Assembly (NCBI GenBank): GCA_003155705.1 | Contig: PMEC01000048.1 | Span: forward strand, 25,696-32,970 | DNA: 7,275 bases | DNA from: Bacteroidales bacterium | GTDB taxonomy: Bacteria; Bacteroidota; Bacteroidia; Bacteroidales; VadinHA17 | Reading direction: 5' to 3' | Made by a program: the position numbers and the translations under genes | Notes under the pieces: model-generated | The model's database searches: none | The model's input: only the letters and a program-made list of their open reading frames with translations | Told to the model about the DNA's origin: nothing | Shown here: positions 1-7,271 of the stretch, one piece after another | Numbering within the stretch: the stretch's first letter is position 1 | Layout of the letters: each line of letters begins with the position of its first letter

Positions 1-88
1 AATAAAGTAGATAAATAGCACTTTCCTGATGTTAATAAAGTGTTGAAAACCCCAAAAAAAATGTTTACAATTACAGCAATGTCCGCCC

Positions 89-117
89 GTTGTGATGGTT
101 CATAAATAGTAAATTTG
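89..117 (+). promoter_or_regulatory. Candidate Bacteroidetes-type promoter for parA
   Basis: The sequence TAAATTTG at 110-117 matches the Bacteroidetes -10 (-7) consensus TAnnTTTG exactly. Seventeen bases upstream, GTTG at 89-92 matches three of four bases of the -33 TTTG box. Transcription would begin around 122-126, leaving an AT-rich leader of about 30 bases before the parA ATG at 155. No Shine-Dalgarno motif is seen in that leader, as is usual in this phylum. The site is inferred from consensus and position only, and AT-rich DNA can give such matches by chance. Confidence 0.55.
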
Positions 118-154
118 AAACTCAAAATTATTAATTTAAAATTATTGAAAACTG

Positions 155-937
155 ATGGGAAGGATTATTGCATTGGCGAATCAGAAAGGTGGGGTAGGGA
201 AGACAACGACAACAATCAATCTTGCAGCTAGTCTTGCGGCTCTCGAGAAAAAAGTCCTTATTGTAGATGCCGATCCTCAGGCAAATTCGACATCGGGAAT
301 TGGAATTGATCCGCGACATATATCCTGCACACTTTATGATTGTCTCATTGATGGGAAAGACCCTAAAGATGCGCTTGTAAAATGTGAAGTGGAAAATCTT
401 ATGGTCATACCGTCAAATATCGACCTGGTAGGCGCAGAAATTGAGATGCTTGAGAGACCTGAAAGAGAAAAAGTCCTTAAGAAAGTATTAAGTGCAGTTG
501 CAGATGATTATGATTATGTATTGATAGACTGTTCTCCCTCACTTGGACTGCTGACAGTCAATGCTCTGACAGCATCAAATTCAGTTATAATACCTGTTCA
601 GTGTGAATATTTTGCCCTTGAGGGTCTGGGCAAGTTGCTGAATACTATTAAGATAATACAAAATAACCTTAATCCGGAACTTGAGATTGAAGGTTTCCTT
701 CTTACAATGTTTGACTCAAGATTGAGGTTATCAAACCAGGTAGCTGATGAAGTTAACAAACATTTTCAGCAGATGGTTTTTAAAACCATTATTCAGAGAA
801 ATGTAAAACTTTCTGAAGCACCTAGTTTCGGACAGCCTGCAATACTTTATGATGCAGAATCAAGAGGTACAGTTAATTATCTAAATCTTGCAAGGGAACT
901 GATAGAAAAATATGAAATTAAAAGTGGCCAGGTTTAA
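155..937 (+). CDS. parA: ParA/Soj chromosome-partitioning ATPase
   Basis: This is a 260-residue cytoplasmic P-loop ATPase of the ParA/MinD (SIMIBI) class. It binds DNA non-specifically as an ATP dimer and, with ParB, moves the replicated origin regions apart. The deviant Walker A motif KGGVGKTT is at residues 11-18, with signature Lys11 and P-loop Lys16. The Walker A' motif VDADPQ is at 37-42, and Walker B LIDCSPS at 123-129 contains Asp125. The family motifs [12 protein letters not shown] (147-158) and [12 protein letters not shown] (215-226) are also present. The length fits short chromosomal Soj proteins, which lack the N-terminal helix-turn-helix of plasmid ParA (P1 type). The protein therefore probably does not repress its own operon directly. 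The ATG at 155 is chosen because it starts four residues before the first beta strand, as in homologues. parB follows 26 bp after the stop, so the two are probably co-transcribed. Nothing is truncated or missing. Confidence 0.97.
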   Translation: MGRIIALANQKGGVGKTTTTINLAASLAALEKKVLIVDADPQANSTSGIGIDPRHISCTLYDCLIDGKDPKDALVKCEVENLMVIPSNIDLVGAEIEMLERPEREKVLKKVLSAVADDYDYVLIDCSPSLGLLTVNALTASNSVIIPVQCEYFALEGLGKLLNTIKIIQNNLNPELEIEGFLLTMFDSRLRLSNQVADEVNKHFQQMVFKTIIQRNVKLSEAPSFGQPAILYDAESRGTVNYLNLARELIEKYEIKSGQV

Positions 938-963
938 TCATTTAACTGAAAAGTAAAGTGGAT

Positions 964-1845
964 ATGACTAAAAAAAATGCCCTGGGAAGAGGATTGGGCG
1001 CTCTGATTGAAGGAGTTGAAAAAGAGGTACTTGAGAAAAAAGTGGAAGCTAATCTACAGATTGCAATCGAATCGATCGAAGCCAATCCGTTTCAGCCAAG
1101 AACCCGCTTTGATGAACAGGCTCTTGAAGAACTTGCCTCTTCCATAAAACAGCTTGGAATTGTACAACCACTTACAGTCAGAGAAACTGGTAGTGGCAGG
1201 TTTCAGCTAATCGCTGGAGAAAGAAGACTCAGAGCGGCAAAAATTGCTGGTCTGACACATGTACCTGCATTTATCAGGACTGCCGATGATCAGGCTATGC
1301 TGGAGTTAGCACTTGTTGAAAACATCCAGCGTGAAGATCTTGATGCTGTTGAAGTTGCTATAAGTTACCAAAGGCTAATTGAGGAATGTAAACTTACGCA
1401 GGAACAGCTTAGCGAGAGGGTTGGAAAACAGAGATCTACAGTTGCTAATTACCTCCGACTTTTAAAGCTGCCTGCTGAAATTCAGCTCGGAATAAAGAAC
1501 AAGCATCTCACAATGGGACATGCCAGAACCCTCGTAAATATTGAAGATCCTAAAAAACAGATAAAGGTTTACTATAAGATCATTGATGACGACCTTTCAG
1601 TACGTGGTGCAGAAGAACTTGTCAGGTCTCTGCAGACTGAAAACTCTAAAGACCCCTCTAAAGTTGAGAAAAAGAAAAGACTGAATGAAGATTTTACCCA
1701 GCTTTCAAACCATCTTGAAAAACTATTTTCCTCAAAAGTAAATTTTCGTATTAACGAAAAAGGGAAAGGTAAAATAGTTATCCAGTTCGACAGCCCTGAC
1801 GATATGGAGCGCATTTTGGGAGTATTAGACAGACTGAACTCTTAA
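964..1845 (+). CDS. parB: ParB/Spo0J-type partition protein (CTP-binding clamp)
   Basis: The protein is 293 residues from the ATG at 964. A GTG at 958 would add two residues (M-D), but MTKKNALGRGLGALI matches the usual ParB N-terminus, so 964 is preferred. ParB loads at parS sites, closes as a CTP-dependent sliding clamp, spreads, and stimulates ParA ATPase. The N-terminal LGRGLGALI peptide (about residues 7-15) is the conserved ParA-contacting segment. The ParB/Srx-like CTPase domain (about 33-120) carries the GERRLRAA motif at 85-92 and ENIQRED at 119-125. A helix-turn-helix at about 145-165 (LTQEQLSERVGKQRSTVANY) should read parS. The last 55 or so residues resemble the C-terminal dimerisation domain, preceded by a charged linker. 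All key motifs are intact. No full parS site is visible in the window. Confidence 0.96.
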   Translation: MTKKNALGRGLGALIEGVEKEVLEKKVEANLQIAIESIEANPFQPRTRFDEQALEELASSIKQLGIVQPLTVRETGSGRFQLIAGERRLRAAKIAGLTHVPAFIRTADDQAMLELALVENIQREDLDAVEVAISYQRLIEECKLTQEQLSERVGKQRSTVANYLRLLKLPAEIQLGIKNKHLTMGHARTLVNIEDPKKQIKVYYKIIDDDLSVRGAEELVRSLQTENSKDPSKVEKKKRLNEDFTQLSNHLEKLFSSKVNFRINEKGKGKIVIQFDSPDDMERILGVLDRLNS

Positions 1846-1877
1846 AATAATTATCTTTATCACGCCGTTTTATTTTT

Positions 1878-1899
1878 AACAGCAAATAAATGCTGTTTT
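1878..1899 (+). terminator. Possible weak intrinsic terminator after parB
   Basis: AACAGCA (1878-1884) and TGCTGTT (1891-1897) form a perfect 7-bp stem around a 6-base AATAAA loop. The stem runs into TTG and then a T-rich stretch. It lies 33 bp after the parB stop and only 11 bp before the start of the next gene, so it could end parAB transcripts or sit in the leader of the DUF5683 gene. It has only three G-C pairs and no clean U-tract, so termination would be partial at best. Confidence 0.35.
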
Positions 1900-1908
1900 G
1901 TAATTATT

Positions 1909-2544
1909 TTGAAAGCAGGGAAATATATAATAATTATCGTATTGCTTCAGGCTCTGTTATATCAGCATGTTGTAACAGCACAGGATACTACTATCGTTAC
2001 CAAAAAAAACAAAAAAACCGTGCAATTTATTCCGATGAAAGCAACTATGCTATCGGCAGTCTTGCCTGGATTCGGGCAGATCTATAACAGAAAATACTGG
2101 AAAATTCCCCTTGTATATGCCGGATTCGGAGCATTAGGATATAGCGTCGGTTTTAATGCGACTTATTATAACAAGTACGTCAAAGCATACCAGGATTTTA
2201 CAGATAAAATTCCACAGACTGCTAGTTATCTGAAGTTAATAAGGAGCATGCCTCCATCAAGTTACGACCCTGTTCTTTTTCCCGATACATATAATGTTTC
2301 AAATGAACAATGGGTAAAGGACGGACTTCTGCGACAGGTAGATTATTTCAAGAAATACCGTGATCTTTCTATAATCGGGATCGCTGGTTGGTACCTTGTT
2401 TCTATTCTGGATGCTAATGTTGATGCGAGTTTGTCAGATTATGATATAAGTGAGAATATTAACCTTACCTTTGCGCCAATGCAGGTGCCATGTTATTATT
2501 TCACAGGTGTCGGAATGAGCATAAGTTTAAAAATTAATTTCTAA
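1909..2544 (+). CDS. DUF5683-family exported/membrane protein, TTG start
   Basis: This is a 211-residue protein that I assign to the DUF5683 family, whose function is unknown. The N-terminus (KAGKYIIIIVLLQALLY) is a signal peptide with likely cleavage after VTA at residue 24. The family signature follows: ATMLSAVLPGFGQIYNRKYWK at residues 45-65, running into a hydrophobic segment (66-82). A second conserved block, RDLSIIGIAGWYLVSILDANVDA (151-173), contains another membrane-type helix. It ends with a beta-strand-like tail finishing in F. The start is TTG at 1909. No ATG or GTG exists in frame between the upstream stop at 1843 and this point. The first in-frame ATG, at 2035, would remove the signal peptide and begin just before the signature block. 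The gene sits between parB and a lytic transglycosylase, which suggests an envelope role. That role is inference from location only. Confidence 0.85.
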   Translation: MKAGKYIIIIVLLQALLYQHVVTAQDTTIVTKKNKKTVQFIPMKATMLSAVLPGFGQIYNRKYWKIPLVYAGFGALGYSVGFNATYYNKYVKAYQDFTDKIPQTASYLKLIRSMPPSSYDPVLFPDTYNVSNEQWVKDGLLRQVDYFKKYRDLSIIGIAGWYLVSILDANVDASLSDYDISENINLTFAPMQVPCYYFTGVGMSISLKINF

Positions 2545-2559
2545 AAAAGACTGAGGATA

Positions 2560-4110
2560 ATGAGAGTAAAAACTATACTGTTCCTGATCCTGATCATTTT
2601 AACTGTATCAAATATAAATGCTTCTGTTCTAAACGACACGATAATAATAAAATCTGATGATAATATTGAAAGAATTGGCATCGACCTCGACAGTCTTGTC
2701 AACTCTTGGTATGTCAGGCTGGCACTTAAAGCCAAACCGCCTGCCCTTCCCGAAGATTCTTCAATTATTGAATTTTCTGATTCAGTCTGTGTCCAGCAGC
2801 TTGGTAAAATAAACTCAATAATAAATCTTACATATAACAACATCATAAAAAGTCATATTCATTATTATGCGGTTACCAAAAGAGATGACTTCAGGGCAGT
2901 ACTAGGCCTGATGAATTATTATTTCCCTATGATTGAGGATATTTTTGATTCATATGGGTTGCCAGCCGAACTAAAATATATGGCTATTATTGAATCTGCA
3001 CTTAACCCAAATTCGGTTTCCAGGGTAGGAGCAACAGGGATGTGGCAGTTTATGTACAGTACAGGAAGACTTTACGGTTTAACAATAAACTCGATAGTTG
3101 ATGAAAGAAGAGACCCGATAAAGGCCACACATGCGGCTGCAAGATATCTAAAGGATATGTACGATATTTATCATGATTGGATATTGGTCATTGCAGCTTA
3201 TAACTGCGGCCCAGGGAATGTTGATAAAGCAATCAGACGATCAGGGAACAGGAGGGATTACTGGGATATCTATTACAGGTTACCACGTGAAACCAGAGGC
3301 TATATACCTCAATTCGTTGCGGCAACATATGCTGTCACCTATTACAAAGAACTCAATATTCAACCATTGGCTCTCGACATGCCGTTGACCACAGATACAC
3401 TTATGGTAAACTATGATATTCATCTTTCGCAGATATCCGAGGTTATGAATATATCAATGGGGGAATTACGAGCACTCAATCCTCAGTACAGAACCGGCCT
3501 GATCCCTGGAAGCAACAGGCCACAGTCCCTTAGGTTGCCAATGAACTACCTTGCCAGTTTTATTGATTTAAGTGATTCCATAAGGAGACATAAATCAAAT
3601 ATTTACCTTAATAAAGCTAACCTTACAGCCAATCCTTCCCGATCAACCTATCTGCCTCCTGATGTCAAAGGCAAAACCAAAATATATTACATAGTAAAAG
3701 ATGGTGATAACCTTGGGTTCATTGCTGATTGGTTCAGAGTAGGGCTTTCTGACCTGAGATATTGGAATGATATTTATAGCAACACAATCAGAGTCGGGCA
3801 AAGACTTACCCTGTTTGTCGATCCCTCAAAAACCGATTACTTTTCGAAGATCAACTCAATGACGTTTGCTGATAAACAAGCTTTAAATGGAAAGAGCATT
3901 AATCCAAATCCTCAGTCCACAATAATAAGTTCAGGTTTAGATTCAGACTCAGAATATGTTACTTACATTGTTCAGGATGGGGATACGATTTGGGATATTG
4001 TAAAAAAATTCGATAGTGTTTCTACTTCGGAAGTACTTGCTTTAAACAATATTTCAGATCCGGGTAAGATACAGGTTGGGCAAAAGCTTAAGATAAAGAA
4101 GAAGAGCTGA
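2560..4110 (+). CDS. mltD: MltD-like membrane-bound lytic transglycosylase with LysM domains
   Basis: This is a 516-residue periplasmic enzyme expected to cleave the MurNAc-GlcNAc bond of peptidoglycan, leaving 1,6-anhydroMurNAc ends. A signal peptide spans residues 1-21 (cleavage near NINA-S). There is no lipobox Cys, unlike E. coli MltD, so the protein is probably soluble or attached through LysM. The SLT family-1 domain spans about 125-260. Catalytic Glu145 lies in AIIESALNP, followed by GATGMWQFM, then AAYNCGPGNV (212-221) and the LPRETRGYIPQF segment. A degenerate LysM-like module may cover about 282-328. Two clear LysM modules follow at about 375-420 (YYIVKDGDNLGFIAD) and 468-513 (TYIVQDGDTIWDIV, ending VGQKLKI), and bind glycan chains. 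The order SLT then LysM matches the MltD family. The ATG at 2560 lies 15 bp after the DUF5683 stop and 14 bp separate its stop from the next gene, so an operon is likely. The exact orthology to MltD is less certain than the enzyme class. Confidence 0.93.
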   Translation: MRVKTILFLILIILTVSNINASVLNDTIIIKSDDNIERIGIDLDSLVNSWYVRLALKAKPPALPEDSSIIEFSDSVCVQQLGKINSIINLTYNNIIKSHIHYYAVTKRDDFRAVLGLMNYYFPMIEDIFDSYGLPAELKYMAIIESALNPNSVSRVGATGMWQFMYSTGRLYGLTINSIVDERRDPIKATHAAARYLKDMYDIYHDWILVIAAYNCGPGNVDKAIRRSGNRRDYWDIYYRLPRETRGYIPQFVAATYAVTYYKELNIQPLALDMPLTTDTLMVNYDIHLSQISEVMNISMGELRALNPQYRTGLIPGSNRPQSLRLPMNYLASFIDLSDSIRRHKSNIYLNKANLTANPSRSTYLPPDVKGKTKIYYIVKDGDNLGFIADWFRVGLSDLRYWNDIYSNTIRVGQRLTLFVDPSKTDYFSKINSMTFADKQALNGKSINPNPQSTIISSGLDSDSEYVTYIVQDGDTIWDIVKKFDSVSTSEVLALNNISDPGKIQVGQKLKIKKKS

Positions 4111-4124
4111 TCCTTTAGCTTCAT

Positions 4125-7106
4125 ATGCGCCCTTTTAGATCATTTTTACTATTACTGATCTTTTTGATCTGTTTTACAGGTCTCTATTTTATTATACCGG
4201 GAAAATTACGATTACCTGGCATAAACGTCTTCGTTTCAAAGAACCTTACTGATGCACTATTACAAAAGGATGCAGCTTCGTCACAGCCGCTTAAATTGGC
4301 TTCCCCGGGTATTAATACTACTAGTTTTGAACGTACTGAAATATCAGTACCTGATACATCAATAATTTCAGATAAAACTTCGACTTCGATTGCGACGGTT
4401 ATCGATTCAATTCAATTATCAAAAGGGCAGGTTAGAATAATGTATTATGGTGATTCTCAGATTGAAGGAGACAGGATCACCTCATATCTCCGGCAATCCC
4501 TGAGAAAAGGAAGAAATGGGACCGGCCCGGGTCTGTTCCTCCCTCTCATGCCAGTCATGTATTCCAATTCACTATTCATCAGGTCATCTTCAAACTGGGA
4601 GAGGTACAATTACCTTTCATATAAAAATGGTGAAATAGAGAATTGCGACTTTGGTCCTTTTATGACGCTCTGCAGATATCTGCCATCAGGATACAGATCA
4701 GATGTGCCGGTAAAAGCCACAATAAGAATTGTCCCGTCAAAATCTGCTGACAGCGCTTCTGCAGTGTATGAAAATCTTCGAATTTTTTACAAAAACACAC
4801 AAGCTGCTGTAAATATTAAAGTCAATGATGAAGATAAATTGATATTCCAGGATACTCTGAAAGTCGCATCAGGTACGAAAGAACTGGCAATAAAACTTAG
4901 CAATCCCAATGACATAAGGATTGAATTTGAAGGAAATGTCAGTCCGGACATCTATGGCATCAGTATTGAAAGTGAAAAAGGAGTAGTGGTCGACAATATA
5001 GCACAAAGAGGAAGTGCCGGACTTGAATTCACAATGGTCGGTAAAGAAAATCTGAAAGAAATATTCGGGAAGCTTAAGCCCGACCTGTTTATTCTGCAGT
5101 ATGGTCTAAATGTTGTCAGAAACGTCAGGGATGACTACACTTACTATGAAAACGGACTTCTTCGTCAGATCCTGCTTTTAAAAGAGATATGCCCTCGATC
5201 TCCCGTTCTGGTCATCAGTCTGACAGATATGGCTTTCAAGGATGGAGATAGTATTAAATCCTTTCCTAACATTGCTAAAATCAGGAATTCTCAAAAAAAG
5301 GCAACAGAAAGAGCCTTTGAAGTTTTCTGGGATTCATATGAAGCTATGGGAGGAAAATCCTCATCCATAAAATGGGCTGAAACCAAACCGCCCCTGGTCC
5401 AGAAAGACTTTATTCATTTTACCAATCCTGGAGCCGATACAATTTCAAAAATGCTGTTTCAGGCAATGTTCTCACCACCGGCGAATAGATCGGTTGCCAA
5501 AGCAGATAAAATGCCAATTAATGATTCACTTAAAAAAGAGGGAGGAACTGACCTCATTCAGAAAATTCAAAATCCGGGGAAATCATTTCTAAAAATTCTG
5601 ATAACAGATGTTTTCAGCTATGAACCGGACAACCCGTTAATTTTTACATCACCTGCATTCTGGGTATTCTTTTTGTTAGTTCTTGGCGGTTATAGTCTGT
5701 TTTACAGGAAACTGGTTATCCGAAATGTGTACCTGTTCCTGATCAGCCTTTTTTTCTATTTTAAAACAGGTGGATTGTTCCTGTTACTGCTGATTTTTGT
5801 GACCTTAGTCGATTATTCATGCGGACTGCTTATAAATGGAGCAGGGAAAAAACTGACCCGAAAATTATATTTGCTTTTAAGCCTTATTTCAAATCTGGGA
5901 CTTCTTGCTTATTTCAAATATGCAGGATTTATAATTGAATCAATTAATAAACTCTTCGGAAGTGACCTGAAAGTATATGATATGCTTTCAGCATTCTCCA
6001 ATTCCAAACTTGGTACATCATTCGATATCAGTTATATAATACTTCCTGTTGGAATATCATTCTTCACTTTTCAGTCACTGAGCTACACGATTGACGTTTA
6101 CAGAAGAAAGATGAAACCTGTGAAAAATATTATTGATTTTGGCTTCTATGTATCTTTCTTTCCACATCTGGTCGCGGGGCCGATTGTGAGAGCTTCAGTC
6201 TTCATGCCTCAGATTTATCAGGAATTCCACCTTACTAAACGAGAGTTCAGCCATGCTTTATTCATGATCTCTAAGGGTCTGATCAAAAAGATCATAATCT
6301 CAAATTTCATTGCAATTAACTTTGTTGACAGGGTATTTGACGCCCCGGCGCTCTATTCCGGTTTCGAAAACCTGGCAGCAATCTACGGCTACGGTTTGCA
6401 GATCTATTGTGATTTTTCAGGATACACTGACATTGCCATTGGCATAGCTCTCATAATTGGTTTCAGGCTGCCGATAAACTTCAACTCTCCCTATAAAGCG
6501 ACAAGTATTACCGATTTCTGGAAAAGATGGCATATTTCACTTTCTCAATGGCTTAAAGATTATTTGTATATATCTCTCGGTGGAAACAGGAAAGGAAAGA
6601 TACGTACTTATATAAACCTGATGCTCACGATGCTGCTGGGTGGGTTGTGGCATGGAGCCTCCTTGCGGTTTGTCATCTGGGGGGCATTGCATGGTATCGG
6701 ACTTATTTTTAATAAGATATGGAATTCTATTTTTGGATTCGGATCCGGCAGGGGACAATTCAGGAGGATATTGTCCATCTTTTTCACGTTCCAGTTTGTT
6801 AGTTTCTGCTGGATCTTTTTCAGAGCAGAAAGTATGAATAATGTCTTATTGATGTTCAGGCAGATAGGTCAGAATTTTTCTCCCGGATCTTATTCTTCGC
6901 TTATTCCGGTTTACGGCAACATTTTTATACTTATGGCATTGGGGTATATAATTCATTTTCTTCCGGAAAGGGTAAAAGAATCATATCGTGGAATCTTTAT
7001 CAGGATACCGCTGATTGCCCAGTTCACGGTTATTATGTTGATAGCTGTTATGTTATATCAGATGAGGACGACCGACATTCTGCCGTTTATCTATTTTAGG
7101 TTTTAA
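4125..7106 (+). CDS. SGNH-hydrolase / MBOAT O-acyltransferase fusion protein
   Basis: This is a 993-residue, two-part protein. A hydrophobic N-terminal anchor (about 7-25) leads into a Ser/Thr-rich linker. An SGNH domain follows at about 100-455: block I GDSQIEGD with nucleophile Ser111, a likely block II Gly near 296, block III GLN with Asn329, and block V DFIH with Asp428 and His431. A beta-rich stretch of about 170 residues separates blocks I and II. After a linker, a complete MBOAT domain (about 499-993) begins NPLIFTSPAFWVFF, like the start of free-standing AlgI. It has many membrane helices, FFPHLVAGPIVRA (678-690), QIYCDFSGYTDIA (759-771), WKRWHISLSQWLKDYLY with His803, and GGLWHGAS with the expected catalytic His843. 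MBOAT proteins such as AlgI, PatA and DltB carry acyl groups across the membrane. SGNH partners (AlgJ/AlgX, PatB) place acetyl on glycans. The fusion is probably a self-contained envelope glycan O-acetylation enzyme. The acceptor is unknown, and an esterase role for the SGNH part cannot be excluded. Confidence 0.9.
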   Translation: MRPFRSFLLLLIFLICFTGLYFIIPGKLRLPGINVFVSKNLTDALLQKDAASSQPLKLASPGINTTSFERTEISVPDTSIISDKTSTSIATVIDSIQLSKGQVRIMYYGDSQIEGDRITSYLRQSLRKGRNGTGPGLFLPLMPVMYSNSLFIRSSSNWERYNYLSYKNGEIENCDFGPFMTLCRYLPSGYRSDVPVKATIRIVPSKSADSASAVYENLRIFYKNTQAAVNIKVNDEDKLIFQDTLKVASGTKELAIKLSNPNDIRIEFEGNVSPDIYGISIESEKGVVVDNIAQRGSAGLEFTMVGKENLKEIFGKLKPDLFILQYGLNVVRNVRDDYTYYENGLLRQILLLKEICPRSPVLVISLTDMAFKDGDSIKSFPNIAKIRNSQKKATERAFEVFWDSYEAMGGKSSSIKWAETKPPLVQKDFIHFTNPGADTISKMLFQAMFSPPANRSVAKADKMPINDSLKKEGGTDLIQKIQNPGKSFLKILITDVFSYEPDNPLIFTSPAFWVFFLLVLGGYSLFYRKLVIRNVYLFLISLFFYFKTGGLFLLLLIFVTLVDYSCGLLINGAGKKLTRKLYLLLSLISNLGLLAYFKYAGFIIESINKLFGSDLKVYDMLSAFSNSKLGTSFDISYIILPVGISFFTFQSLSYTIDVYRRKMKPVKNIIDFGFYVSFFPHLVAGPIVRASVFMPQIYQEFHLTKREFSHALFMISKGLIKKIIISNFIAINFVDRVFDAPALYSGFENLAAIYGYGLQIYCDFSGYTDIAIGIALIIGFRLPINFNSPYKATSITDFWKRWHISLSQWLKDYLYISLGGNRKGKIRTYINLMLTMLLGGLWHGASLRFVIWGALHGIGLIFNKIWNSIFGFGSGRGQFRRILSIFFTFQFVSFCWIFFRAESMNNVLLMFRQIGQNFSPGSYSSLIPVYGNIFILMALGYIIHFLPERVKESYRGIFIRIPLIAQFTVIMLIAVMLYQMRTTDILPFIYFRF

Positions 7107-7196
7107 TAAAAGAATATACCTATTATTTATAAACCAGTTATTAGAAAACTCATTTTCATATCCTTTTATTTTGATTGTTTTGGCCTCATCCCCCAT

Positions 7197-7220
7197 CCCC
7201 TTCTCCCATGAGAGAAGGGG
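7197..7220. repeat. Palindrome 1: 9-bp stem, 6-base loop
   Basis: CCCCTTCTC (7197-7205) pairs perfectly with GAGAAGGGG (7212-7220) around the loop CCATGA. It lies 90 bases after the stop of the SGNH-MBOAT gene. In RNA it could block 3' exonucleases or slow polymerase at the operon end. No U-tract follows, so it is not a classical intrinsic terminator. Confidence 0.7.
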
Positions 7221-7249
7221 CGTATTATCCATATTATCAATGTTTTAAG

Positions 7250-7271
7250 TCCCTCTCCCTTGGGAGAGGGA
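7250..7271. repeat. Palindrome 2: near-perfect 10-bp stem
   Basis: TCCCTCTCCC (7250-7259) pairs perfectly with GGGAGAGGGA (7262-7271) around a TT centre. An 8-to-9-bp stem with a CTTG loop is more realistic in RNA. It shares the CCTCTCCC core with palindrome 1 and appears to be the second unit of the same repeat. No T-run follows before the window ends. Confidence 0.7.

Noticed and set aside
17..44. Weak inverted repeat (CACTTT at 19-24, AAAGTG at 37-42) and a short AATAAAGT direct repeat at 1-8 and 34-41
   Set aside because: They are short and AT-rich, with a 12-base loop and one wobble pair. They are expected by chance and have no clear context without the sequence to the left.
131..319. 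Minus-strand open frame of 62 codons across the parA start
   Set aside because: It lies mostly antisense to conserved Walker A coding sequence, has no recognisable protein features, and is best explained as a shadow of parA.
1852..1859. TATCTTTA as a -10 box for a separate DUF5683 promoter
   Set aside because: The final G of TAnnTTTG is missing and no TTTG box lies at suitable spacing upstream. The nearest, at 1815-1818, is 33 bases away.
1890..2087. Short + strand frame starting with ATG at 1890, an alternative to the TTG-started gene
   Set aside because: Its translation has no coherent features and its start sits in the hairpin. The overlapping frame has a signal peptide and DUF5683 motifs.
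2541..2846. Minus-strand open frame of 101 codons opposite the transglycosylase N-terminus
   Set aside because: Its hydrophobic end is only the complement of the signal-peptide region. There is no promoter or family resemblance, and the + strand gene explains the region.
6537..6837. Overlapping open frames on both strands within the MBOAT region
   Set aside because: They overlap the most conserved MBOAT motifs (RWH and GGLWHG) in other frames and show no independent coding signal.
7197..7271. CRISPR array or classical rho-independent terminator
   Set aside because: There are only two units, they are not identical direct repeats, and neither hairpin is followed by a T-run.
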